Assembly (NCBI GenBank): GCA_018350325.1
Contig: JAEVLN010000004.1
Span: forward strand, 3,348,001-3,412,000
DNA length: 64,000 nt
Direction of reading: 5' to 3'
Source of the DNA: Globodera rostochiensis
Taxonomy: Eukaryota; Nematoda; Chromadorea; Rhabditida; Heteroderidae
Shown here: in pieces, positions 15,387 to 27,774 of the stretch
How the letters are laid out: each line of letters starts with the position of its first letter
Numbering within the stretch: position 1 is the first letter of the stretch
The notes under the pieces: generated by a model
What the model saw: the letters and a program-made list of their open reading frames with translations, nothing else
Database searches by the model: none
What the model was told of the DNA's origin: nothing
Translations under genes and position numbers: made by a program

Positions 15387-15509
15387 TAATGAAACTGCAA
15401 CTTTTTCTTGTTCTTTCGTTCGTTAAAATTTAATTTTCTTCGTTTGGAATTTTAAGTGCTTTCTCTGCGCACCTTAGCTATTTGATTCTTTCCGTTATCT
15501 ATTTTCACA

Positions 15510-15918
15510 ATGATCAGAAACATCTTCGATCGGATGGCGACATTGGAAGCCGTTGAAGAGCCGCTTGATTTAATTAGACTTAGTCTCAATGAGCGCGTCT
15601 ACGTCAAGCTGCGCCAGGAACGCGAACTTCGCGGTCGTCTTCACGCGTTCGACCAACATTTGAATATGGTCGGCGCTGGATTTAATCAGAAATGGATTTA
15701 TTATTGATTGTCGCATTCAGATTTTGGCTGATGTTGAAGAAACTGTGACGATTACGGAAACGGACGAGGAAACATTTGAGGAAATTCACAAGCCCAGCAA
15801 GAGAACAATTCCAATGGTCTTTTGGTACGGAAATTTCTTTTTGAAGCATTAATTTCAGCTGTTCGTACGCGGTGACGGCGTTATCCTCGTCTCTCCGCCC
15901 ACAAAATACATTCCTTGA
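15510..15918 (+). CDS. lsm-3: U6 snRNA-associated Sm-like protein LSM3
   Basis: Subunit of the LSM1-7 (mRNA decay) and LSM2-8 (U6 snRNA) rings. Exons 15510-15668, 15721-15816, 15859-15918; 315 nt, 104 residues. Sm1 motif [20 protein letters not shown] and [16 protein letters not shown], then [20 protein letters not shown], and the Sm2 motif [15 protein letters not shown] are all present in order and length. The second in-frame ATG at 15534 ([12 protein letters not shown]) is closer to the usual family start, so translation may begin there. Its start lies only 123 nt after the Spb1 stop on the same strand, a spacing seen in nematode operons. Confidence 0.96.
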
Positions 15919-16244
15919 AGCAAGCCGACTGTTGAGCGATTTGCCTTTTAATTACTCCAATTGTTGGTGTTATATCGTTGATTCTATTTTAATCAATTTG
16001 AGTGTGTCCATTGTAAAATTTTCTATGACATTAATCCGATTAAATTCAATTTTGGAAACACCCGCATACAGTTTTCTCGGGATAATGGGTCACAACATTA
16101 AACAAAATGCGAAGGCGGTCAGTGGTTATTGGTGACTATGAAAGAACATTGAAAATTGGGCTTTGGAAATGTACAAAGGTGCAACAGGAATATAATTTTT
16201 GAGGCCATTATGTATTTATATTTATGCCTTTTTCTGTCTTCTCA

Positions 16245-19200
16245 TCAAAATCGCTGTTTAACAATTGCCTTTGCCGCCAGCGAAGAAAATGTTCGGTTCG
16301 TTTTGCCAATAGCGTCTTCCTCTCCTGCACTGCTGTTGCTGCTCTTCGGTGGTGTGCTCCGCTGCTGCTCCCGTTCCTCCCCACTCGCTTCGTATAGCGT
16401 TGACAATGACTCGTGGTAATTATGTTGACCATGGCGACCCTGAAGATGCGAGCATTAAAAAAGCACGAGTAAATTCATTCTAAAAACCAATGTAAGTCGA
16501 GGACAACAAATTTCAACAATTTATCGGAAGGAAAGTGTCCGTCCCGACCTACTTCTTGCGTGTTCTGCTGCAGACTTCTTTCACTTTCATCGACAGCAGC
16601 TGCTGATCCATTTCCGAAAGTCGGTGCGTCACCACCGTCTTCAGCAGACGACGACGACGATGAGTCGTCCACCGCCAACATTCTCTTGCACCCCCGACGC
16701 TTTTTTTGTTCGTCCGGCTGCTGTTCGTGGGCGGACGACGGGTTGAAGCAGTTTGGACTGTCCTCGGGTCGATACCGCGCTGAAGCCGGGCATGGCAACA
16801 AATTGCTGCCATCAACGGGAGTGATCTGTATCAAATTTACGTATTAAAATGTGAACAGTTCCACTTTTGCCATTCCCAGTATTGATTGATGAGTAAAAGA
16901 ATATTCCAAAATGCCATTTATAAAAATAATGCACACCTCACACGGCGGTCCGATCAAAGATAATAGAACGGGCAGAAGTGCCAAGCCGTTTATGAGGCCG
17001 ATGATGACCAGAGCGGTCATCACGACAAAGAAGTACTTGATGACAAAGTCGAACTCGGAGAACGCCAACATCACAATGCCCAACAGGGTGGAGAGACCGC
17101 CATGGATGACCGGTATAAACATGTGTTCCTAATTCACAAGGATATTTACTGAATTTAGACCCCGAGTTTAAAAGATTTCCCCAACTCATCCAAAAGATTG
17201 TTTTATACTTTCTGTGCGTTTTTGTTTTGTTTCGGTCCTTCAAAAACGCACCAAGCACGCGACCATTCGCTCATCCCTCGTGCCCAACGAAGTCAAGAAG
17301 GCCAGCACGACGTGAGCGGTGAACTCGACGCCTATGCCCACCGCGGTTATCAGTGTAACAGCCGAAATCGGGTTCATCTTGACACCGAACACTCCCATGA
17401 AGCCGGCCAGCTCCACAGTCATCGTCACAACAATGATCGCCACCATCACTGCTGCCCACGGGTTGAACTTGAAAAAAAGAGAGCTAATTACAAGATATTA
17501 AAAAAACATACAATTATGAGGGAAATGACCAGCAGAACGGCTACTCCAATGATCTGAAATAAAAAATAAACCGAAAGAAAAAAAACGGTACCAAAATTGC
17601 GGATATTAGATAGAAGGTCAGCTTCAGGTACTGCTCCCAAAACGTGAAGGGAATGCCGGATGGATAAACCGGAAGTCCGTCCGCGCTGTACCGGTCACAT
17701 ATGGCACGGATTTCTTTGATCTAAGAAAACAATTAAAAATTCAATCACAAGTTCGGAATTTAACTTTCCAGGAATGGAGTGCATCAGTAAACCCAATCCT
17801 CCGATTTTTACCCCCCCCCCCCCTCCTTCCCTCCTCTAACCATTTCGACGATGGCTGGCGTGTCGGTGAGCCCATTCATGTAAAATGGGATTTGCGAGTA
17901 GAGGAGCGCGTCCGCCGGCGGCACGGCGCTTTCGTCTGTAGCAGAAAAGTGCCATGGCGGTGGTGTGGGGAAAAACGCCGCCTGAGACACGTAATACCTG
18001 AAGAGAAAAGGGTTTTAGGTTTTTAGTACTAAAAATTATGAGTTTAAGGTGTGTGAATTAATCGTAAATATAATTACATCATGTTGTCCTGGTAAAACCA
18101 GGCGGTCAAGTAATTGTAGAAGCCTTTTGGATTGATCCGACCGTCTTCAATCAGTTTAGTGCCATGCTGAAAGAATTTGACCTTATATTTAGCAAAAGGA
18201 GTTCTTTCAAATGGTTAAATTAAAGAATTCAAATTCAGCCTTTCAAATCTATCGTTTTTAAATCAAACTTTAAAATTTCGGAATAACCAAAAACGCACTG
18301 TCTCAGTGCAGTTAAAACGGTGTCCGACGGAACAAAGCAATTTTCTGGCCAAGAAAAAGTCATCAGAAAGCGTAAAATTGCGCGCCAAAGCGTCAGCCGC
18401 CGTTTTCTTCAGGTCATCGCTGGGCCAAATGCCAACATTGGCCGCACGGTCCAACGAAGACTGCAGCAATTGGAGCCAAGTGCGCATAAACCTAAACCAT
18501 TAATTTCGTTTATGCTGGGTGCGACCGCTATAATCACTAATTCATTCAAGAAACCACCAACATCATCCACCACTGTTCCGGCTCCCCATCCACTTTGATG
18601 ACAAAGTTTGACTTTGCTAAAAAAAAGAATCGTACAATTAGGATAATCATTTTTGCTCACCGATGTCTCTTCGCAACTGCTCCAACTTGTGTTGCTGTTG
18701 TGCATAGTCAACCCGAGGCCCCTTAGGCACGATGAACATTGGATAAAAACTGAAATAGCGTTCGCGCGCCTTCAGAAAAGCGGCCGGAGCCGTGTGTTCC
18801 GGCAACACGTCGGCCAACTCGAGCCCAATGCCCGAGTAGTAAAGACCAAAACAGCCAAACAGAAACATCGCGGCACAAAGCAGCAGAACGATGGTCTTAA
18901 GAAAATAATCAATTCTCTGCTAAAATCAATAAAAACCTTCGCAATTGGTCTCCGGAGCATTGGGATGTAATAGCCATGAAGGAAACCGCTCAATGTATAC
19001 CATTTTGTCGTCGACGAAGCGGAGGAGATCAACGACGCCGACTTTTTGGGTGTGGATGACGGGGAGGAGGACGATGTTCCGCCGCTACCGCTCATCATCA
19101 GCTGTCCGGACAACGGAGGTCCAAAGACCACGGCACTCATTTGCTGCAAGTCGATCTCCGACGAATAGGTGGTCACTGTCGAGTCCGTCTTCACCAGCTG

Positions 19201-22200
19201 ATTCCGACTGCTGCATTCTTCCAACTTAAGACAAAAACAATTAAAAAATAGCCTACAGCGACCACCTTGCGCTTCCTGATGCCGCCGCTTTCCATCATTT
19301 TGGCGCACTTATCGCTCCCTTTTTCGGTGCCAATGCCACCGCTGCCCTTATTGGCCCCGGTAAAACAGTTGCTGCTACTGCTGCAGCAACAACAGAAGAA
19401 CGCGATGCTCATGTCCCTATGGCCTGCCTTGCGCCTTTGCAGATCCAACGCGATAAACGCGGGAAAGATGAGGATAATGCAGATGACGTTGGAGGTGAGC
19501 AGAATGGCCACTTGACCGCAGAAAGAGCGCAGTGCAGGGATGGGCAACATGCAACCGGTGAGGAAGGCGAGGATGTTGTTGATGGAAGTCAGCAGCACGG
19601 ACATGCCTAAAAATTATGATTAAAGCTCATCGGGGTGTGGTATGAAATGCAAAACGAATAATATTTGTCAAAGTCTCACCGGTCTCTTTAAGAAGCACCG
19701 CCACCTCCTTCTGTCGTACAGCCTCCAACACGTCGTTGTAATTGTGCAGAAGTAAGAACATATCGTCTATGCCAAGCCCGAGTGTAAGAAACGGCACAAT
19801 TTGTGTGGTGGCCGCGTTGAAGTGAATGTGCATAACGGTGGACAGACCGAGGCCGGCAACCGATGCCAAAGTAATCACCAATACGCCGATGATGGCCAAC
19901 AGACAGCTGGACTTGGCCGAAAACCACCACCCGTCCCAATGAAGTTGGGACCAGCCAGCATAGATAATCTGTGATTTAAAAAATTCCAAATTTAATCGAA
20001 AAACGGAAAGATCATAAATGAACTGTTGATTGTGAATTTTTAAAGGCTTGACGGAGAAAAATAATATTGTTTATTTCACATTATTGTTGTATTTACCAAC
20101 CATAAGAACATAACCGATGAATATGACGAAGAATTGAAACTCGCTGAACTGCTCCAACATGTCCTGGATGGAAGTAGAAGCCAGCGGATGGACAACACGA
20201 ACGCTTTGGTCCGGCTTGTTCAACACATGGTCATAAATATTCTAAACACATTAAATATAGAATTTGAAGAAAATCTATTGCTTTTGTGAACTTTTTTGAG
20301 CTAAAAAATGCTAAAACTTTACTAATCTGCTCAAGTTTTACTAATCCATCTACTCACCCGGGTAAAGTTTCGTTGCCATGCCGCAATAATGGCGCCCGCA
20401 TGGGCCTGAGTGAAGGTAGCGCCGAGCTTCTCCAACCTATGATTTTTTGATCGCTAAACGGGGAAAAATATAAAAGCTCATAGCTTTCTATTAACGATAA
20501 ATCCCCTCACCGTCAGTCGCTGGTGCACGTCGGCCCCCGAGGCAACCAAAAAAACCGTTTGGAAGGCTTCCGCGTGTCGAATGTTAAAACCCTGAGCATC
20601 CCGTCGGATGCCGCCCACAATCAAATCCTCGGGCCAGCTCATAATGCGCTTGCCGAAGCCACGGCATCCACCGGTCAGCACCTGAAAGCAACGGTCTTAC
20701 CGAGAACAGACAGAACTACGGAATAAGCATATTTTCAAAAAATGCCCCCCTCCTAAGCATTGGTTTTTGGACACACACCTGGCCATAATCGGGATAGACC
20801 GGCAACAGGCGGCGGTTGTCGCCCTCAGCGCTGTCGATAAACTCGTGGATGCGTTCTCTGTTGGCGGACAACCACTCAATGAACGGGCGGCCGTACAGCT
20901 CGCAATCACGCTGTTTCTCGCGTTGCGCACGTTGGGCTGAAAATGGCACGAGTATAAAACAAAATTTGAAATTGCGATTTTTCCAAAAACTTTCGGTAGT
21001 TGAAGTTATCTGAGATATTGCAATTATACTAAAATGCCCAAAGTTTGACTCATAAAATAAAAATATCGTTGAATTTTTTGTTGCCCCCCAGCGCACCGGG
21101 CGCCTCCGTCGTGGTGGTAGCCGACTCGTCGTCATTGTCGTAATAATCCGCCGCGTCCGCCCCATCTGCCGCCGCCTTTGATGACGTCGTGGTCGAATTA
21201 GTCGATTCCCGTTTGCTAATTGTCTTTTTGCCGACAATGTCCGGCGGCCTCAGGACGACTCGATGTTGTGTCGGCAGCTTCGCGTTCCATTTTGAAAAAT
21301 GCTCAAAGGCGCCGCAACGGTTGAAATAGTTAGGCGCCGTCGCCGGACAGTCGGGGTCCAGCGGATCAATGCACGGCCGGTCCTGGTAGGCCATGCCGAT
21401 GCCAGCCTGTAGTTGTTCTTTTTGTTGGAAAAATAATTTACACTTTTAGTGTTGCCGATTTTTTGAGAATATCCAAAGCCTATAAGAAATTGCAACACCA
21501 CCCACCCGTTCAAACAGTTCTCCGATCATGCCAACATCGACCAGTGAGCGGGTCGCGTTCAGCAGTGCTTCCGGGTTCAAAGACTTCCAAGAGAGCTTTC
21601 CATTTGGCACGGAAGGGACAAATTGGGAAAAAGGGCCTCTGAACGTTAAAAAAGTAATAAAAACATTTAAGGAATAATTTTTTAATAAACAAAACATCAG
21701 TTAACAATTTTTTAAATGCCAAACTCTTACAGATCATACTCCGGGAAAGGGCCGAGCGGCTTGGAGCCCTCCCAAAAGCAGTCGATGGGAGTGATCCAAA
21801 CGCAGGGAATGATTTGTGACATAATGTCTTCCATGAACTGGGCCAGCAAATCCTTGGAACTGGCGGGCGGGGGTGGTTTGAAGCAAATGTCGGACAAATG
21901 CCATTCTCTGAAGAGGATGAATGAATTACGATTTCTTAAAATTATTTTTTGATTTATTCAAAAAAATGCCAAAACTCACTCTCCAAACATTTGCACGCTG
22001 TACTTGGAGATCTGTTCCAGAATGGCGACATGCCTTTGCAGACCTTCCCGCGTCAGAATGTTCTCGCCGGGCACCTCCGGGGTTTGAATTACAACCTGTG
22101 GAATGGTGAGGGGAAGTGGGGTTTCTTAAAAATAGAATAAAAATCACCTGAAAACCTCCGCCAAAAGTGTTTTCTGTGGGCAATTCGACGGCATTACCTT

Positions 22201-23276
22201 CACTTCTTGTAAACGGCGCCGTTTGATTCGTTTGCGCAACAATCGGCGAATTTTGCGTCGACTGTCGAACCTCCGACCGTTTGGCCCTCTTCCGATAGTC
22301 CGATTTGGCATTGGACAGAAAGTTCATCTCCTCGTCCAATCGACCACCTCCTGCCAAAAAGGTATTGTGAATACGTTAGAAATTTAAAAACCGAATTGGA
22401 AATTCGTTTAGAAAAGGCATTTTAGCCCCTACCTCCAAATATCAACGTCAACTTCAAATTAGCTTCCTTGGCGACGCTTTTGTTATTCAGTAAAAAAATT
22501 CCTATTTTAAATTTCAGAGAGATAATTTGTAAGAAAAACCAATTTGTTTTTTGCAAAAAGAGAAAAAATAACGCACTTTCCACCCAAAGTTGGACCAAAT
22601 CCGTCTCGATGATCGCATCTTTGAGCCCGAAACTGCACACAGTCAGCAGGACGAGGCCAACCACCACGATGGACTTGGGCCATTGCTGCACAAATTCGCC
22701 AAGGTGGAACAACAACTTTTGGAAGAGTGCGCGTGAGTAAAGTGCCACGCGATTTCCCACGGCATTGCCCTGAAAATAGCAAATTTATCAGAAAAAAATA
22801 GTTTTTAATTAAGGATTTAACTGTAATGCCTTACCGCGTTGATCTGCTGAAGACACATGTCGGCATCGCACCTAAAATTCAATTTAACAGAAAACGCAAC
22901 CAAACCTTTACCAGGAGGGATGTTTGGAGAATTTCTTCCGCCACGCCTTGGAGAAGTCGGCCGGATCATTTTTGCCCACCAAATATTTGTCCAGCAACTA
23001 AAAAATACAATTTGGCCGAAAACCCTCAGATCGTCACTCCTAAAAGCCTATTTCGCATCATCCGTCTACAACAACACTAACATTCAAATGACAGCAAGGT
23101 GAGGAAAGGGCTGATTGGTAGGTTTGGTCCAGGGTCTCCAAACTCCACACATTAAGGCTCATCGACAACGTCTTTTCAATGCCGTCCGTCTCGTGGCATT
23201 GGCACGACTTTCTCATCCTGCTGCCCATTCGCCGCGCCTCGTCGACCTCAACGTGTTCTTGTCGTTGTTCTGCCAT
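16245..23276 (-). CDS. ptc: Patched-family sterol-sensing transmembrane protein
   Basis: Complete 27-exon gene; exon lengths sum to 4710 nt (1569 residues). Exons: 23276-23082, 22997-22912, 22871-22835, 22769-22577, 22350-22148, 22095-21980, 21907-21731, 21638-21506, 21406-21097, 20936-20779, 20681-20511, 20453-20358, 20241-20101, 19968-19680, 19606-19266, 19224-18937, 18895-18661, 18616-18562, 18491-18299, 18166-18078, 17997-17841, 17720-17592, 17553-17512, 17467-17252, 17128-16937, 16825-16553, 16439-16245. Patched hallmarks: [24 protein letters not shown] with the first membrane helix, [46 protein letters not shown], the sterol-sensing domain with [12 protein letters not shown], the [14 protein letters not shown] segment, [15 protein letters not shown] second ectodomain, [17 protein letters not shown], and the second RND motif [15 protein letters not shown]. 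Nematodes use Patched proteins without a canonical Hedgehog, in cytokinesis, osmoregulation and lipid handling. The start ATG at 23274-23276 ([11 protein letters not shown]) is the first Met of the first placed exon; the open frame extends upstream, so an earlier exon is possible. Confidence 0.95.
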
Positions 23277-26200
23277 TCCGAAAAGAGAATGGCATTCCTC
23301 TTCCTCTGCATTAGCCTGTGATCCGGCATTGCTTTCTGTGCCGGAGCGGGGAATGTGCCGTCGGTAATGGACGCGAGGATGTATTTTCTTGTGTTGAATT
23401 TTGGCGGAAATATTGGGGAATGTGAGGTTCGGTGGTTATCGAACCAAAAAGTGATGTTATGGATGATGAATATGGCAGGATAGCACAGAAAAAGAATACA
23501 AAGTCTACGTACGCTAAAGATGGGAAGATTTTTTAACAAACATTGTGAGGTTTCTTTTTCTAAACTTATAATGAAAAGGAATTGATGGGTACGATGGTTA
23601 AAATTCCTGTAACGATGAAATCAAAGTGAACAATTGCGGTGAGTGGCAGGCCAGGGATGTCATACTCATCAATTTGATTATTACATGGCATTTAGAGCAC
23701 CAAAAAGTCGCAAATTCGACATTTCTTCATTAAAATAAAAACTTTAAACCTCGATTTTTGATGCTCGCCTTTGAAATGCAGCTTTTTTAGGAATGGAAGG
23801 GGCCGGGGCCGAGAAATTTTAGAAAAATAGATGTTTTGTTAAGGAAAAGATTAAAATTTCACAAAAAATTTGTTTTTTTAGTAACATTATGCCAAATATT
23901 CAAAATTTAAGCATTTTTTTGAATTTTCATCCGTTTTCCACACTCCACAAGCTCCCGAAAAAACAATAAAAAGCCGCAGCATTGTCAAAAAACCATTGGA
24001 CTTTCAAAAACCCAAAAAAGCTACTTTTCAGCAGATATCACAGCCCTGCTTTAGGCAAAAGCTGCTGTCATTGGTTAAACTTAAGGGATAGGGAGGGATT
24101 TGTCCAAATTTTAATTTTTGAAAAGATAATTAGAATTATATTCATTAAGAGTTTCAACAGGACAATGCGTAAATTCCGACCCCTCCTCCCATTAACAAAT
24201 TTGGCATTGTTTCTTTCCTTCTTCATTTACCTTTTTGAAATTGCCGCCATTTTTGCGCCTTCGGCAGTCGGTTGGCGTTGCGTTCTCCTCCGATGAATGG
24301 ACCTTCATTCTTTCTCACCTTTTGGCCTAAATGGGAAATGTAAACGATGACGGAGGAAATCATTTTGCTGAACTTCAACAACAACGATTATTATTATTCT
24401 GACAAAATGGGAGAATGGATTAGTCAAGTCAATCTGCGGAGGCGGGACAATTCCTGACCACTTTTTTTGTGTTTGGTTGGCAAATAAAGGCATAAAATGG
24501 GGGGGGGGGGGGAGTGAGGCCAAGCGGACAAAATTGGGAAAAGCCGATTTTGTGGAGTTGGGGGCTGAAAAGTGTAAGAAGCGCCTATAATTCAGGTCCC
24601 ATTGGCGAAGTTTCAGCACCAAAAGGTACTCAAAATGGGCAAGGAATCACTAATTATTCGGAAAGTTGCGCAAATTGCTTCAGACGGATTCACCTCAACA
24701 TTTTCAACAGGAGGGCGAATTTGTTGGATTTTCTTTCGAAAACCCCCAAAAATGTTGCTTTTCTAAATTTGGATGCTGTTCAAGTGTTGTGCAAACAGGC
24801 TTAGGCTTAGGTATTCTCTTCGTCTTCACTTCCGGAAGAAGGGCTGAATTTGTTGATGTTCTTGTTTCCGGAAATGGGCGAATTCATTGGGTTTATTGGG
24901 GGGGGGGGGGGGTTGTTATGTTGGCTTATTGATTCCGGATATTGGAAATATGTTCAGTGAATAGGAATTAATTTTATGGATTTTGCCTCCAGAACTTTTT
25001 TGGACAATATTTTAGGTTAACCGTTTTCTTGAGCTTTCTTTTAAAAAATAGTGGCGCTTTCCACTGGGAAAACATTCCATTTTTGCACAGAATGGCAGCT
25101 CAAACATCGGATGGGGAAGGGTTTTGGAGGTTTTTGTGGAGAAAGAAATCACAGCACTGGACGTTGGGGAGGGGAGGGGGGGGGAACGAGTTTGTTGTGT
25201 CCGCTGCTGCTGCTCGTTGGCGATGTCCACCCACACAACAAAAAGATAGAGTCACCATCGCCCCCATCGCCCCAATCGCCCAATCCTCAATCATCATTAT
25301 CGACAACAGTCCCCCCCCCCCCCACAACCATCCAATGTCCGGCCCAGCAAAATGATCTCTTTCATAGCGGTGGGACGATGATATTATTAGCAGGAAGTTT
25401 AATCTGCCTGCTTTGATATGGGAAGCATTTTACCCACTGAGATGTGGGAATAAATTTGGAGGGATTCGTTCACCCCCCTCCCCCCCTCCCTCTCATGATC
25501 GGATCTATTCACTGATCACCGTCGCATGTTATCCTTCCGTTCCATTATCGCCTCGTCGGTTTCCCACTCGTTCTAAATCCGATCTGTTCATGGATTTCCG
25601 TGGCATGGATTTGCCCCTTTTTCATGCTTTTGTCGTTGTGAAGGCAGCTCGTGGGTGCCGCCAATGACCCGGATAGACACGGAATATGATGGGAAGTGCG
25701 GTGTGGAGAGGGGAGGGGGGGGGGGGGAGAATGAATTGCAATGTTTTGTTGGGGGGGGCATCCGAATAGGATCATCGACGGTTGGGGGGAGGGCATCGGC
25801 GGCGGGGCGGAAGAATGAATGTTTGTGAGGCGGGCGGAGAAGAAAACGGAGCTGCGCAGCACAAAGTGCTGCTGATGAGTGCTCAAACAGTCGCGGGGCA
25901 GCAAATGTGAGCTGATGAGCGTAATTATGCGCGCTTCGTCGTCGTCTTATTCTCATTTTGTTTCGAAATTTGGGTTTGGCGGTGTGGGGAAAGAGTTTTT
26001 GTCGCAAAACAAATGATGGTGGACAATGAAAGGGGCAGGGGAGGAGAAGCCCCCAGAAACGGCGGTTTTTGGATGGAAGGGGGGGGGGGGACCTCATCCA
26101 ATGGATTCGTCGTGAAAGGGCATTATCAATTGAGGAGATGGATTTGTTTTGACAATATGTCGGCATTCTTCGGGAACAGTTCATCGCCTCGGGGCATGAC

Positions 26201-27774
26201 CGACCGATTTCTTGATGCATGGAAACTCCCTTTGGGGTGGGGGACATTTCTTCAATTACCCCCGGGCGTTTATCTTGTAAATGAAAATGTACATAAGTTT
26301 TTTTAACGTTAGGGCATTTTGCCAATGCTCAAAAGGACATTAGGGGTTTTCGCCAATGTTTAAATACGCTCTCCCCCCGTGCTTTGTGAGCTCAAAGAGC
26401 TCTCACTTTTGCGATGGGCTCAATTACCGAAGAGAAGACGACCATTCCCCCCCCCCACCCCCAAATTGCATTTGCTCAATGGCGTCACAATCGCCTGCAG
26501 CGGTGCGCGAATAATTTTGCCCCAGGGGATCCTTTTTAAGGCTTTTTGCGCGTTCTCTTTCACTTTTAATTATTATTTGTTCGCGCCCATTGTTCAACGA
26601 CGGGTTCATGGACAACAGAAAGAGAACAGCGGGAGAGAGTCTGTCTGTCTCCTTGAAAAGAATCGGTTGATCAGTGCCTAAAATCTGATCTGACCATCTG
26701 ATTAGAATGAATGGGGGGGGGGGGTCTGTACCACTCTCCAAACTTTTCAAGAAAAAGAGCCATTTAGGTTTATGGACAACAAAAAAGGAAAGAAATGCAA
26801 ATGATTGGGCAAATCTTTCAGAAAAACAAAATCGGGAAGAAACAAAAAACCTGCCGCCCGCGCAAATCGAAATGTGTTTGGACTGTAATGCAATTATCCC
26901 CAGCGGGGGACGCGTTGATCCCCCCCCCCCATAGCCGCGACGGCGGGTAATTTTGCAGGGCCAAATGAAGAAGAATTGGGAGCAGAGTATGTGAAGAAGC
27001 TGTGCGGAACTGCCCCCTCCCCGGATTTATTTGGGAAACGCCCCCCCCCCCCCCCTCAAAAACAGGTTTGGTTTTATTATAATTTTCAGAAAAAAACAAA
27101 GACGAAAGCTATGAAGCGGCATTTCACCTGAAATCAAAAATTTCGAAAAGTACTATCCCAAAAGTTTATTAAAATGGTTCATAATTTCAAACAATTAAAT
27201 TCAATTCGATTAGAAGACCGGGAAATGCCGGGGATAAAAGGCAGTTTTGCTGATTCTAAGAATTTAAAAATTGCTCCTAAAGGGCTTATCACTGCGCAAG
27301 CCATCCCTTTCGAGGATTGGGGCGGACTTTCGCATCGATCGGCGACGAATGAAAGGGCGGGCGGCTGATGGGTGAATCAGTGGAGAGTTTTGTTGGGATG
27401 GATGAGATTTGCCCCCTCGGGGGAAAGAATGGCGCTGCAATTCGTCCCACCCACCGACCACCTCTTCCAAATCCCCCGTTTCTGCTGGGGGGGGGGATTC
27501 GGCGGAACGAGTTGCTATTGCTCATAAGGGCAATGAGAAGGTGCGTTGGATGGACGAATGCGCAGAGAGAAGTGCCCGGGGCATTGGGAGGATAAAGCCT
27601 CGAGGGAAGAGACAGACGGCACCGAAAACCGCGACGTAAAACCTTGAATTGTTCTATATATGTCCAGCTGGACTGATTGAACAGACCCAACTTTGAGGAT
27701 TGATCAGATTCACTTTTGATCATCTGCAAAATCAATCAAAACAATAAAATGCTGAGGCAGAAATGAAAGACTGA
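23277..27774. other. 4.5-kb gene-free region with many G/C homopolymers
   Basis: No exon with family or splice support on either strand. The stretch carries at least nine runs of 10 or more G or C, for example 24499-24512, 24898-24912, 25311-25323, 25715-25727, 26079-26090, 26713-26724, 26920-26930, 27041-27055 and 27487-27496. It lies between the 5' end of Patched and the 3' end of the aminopeptidase-like gene, so it may hold Patched regulatory DNA. Confidence 0.6.

Noticed and set aside
25588..26325. 245-codon open frame on the minus strand
   Set aside because: Composition follows the G-rich plus strand (Pro, His, Arg, Ser), it overlaps several poly-G runs and no domain or splice signal supports it.
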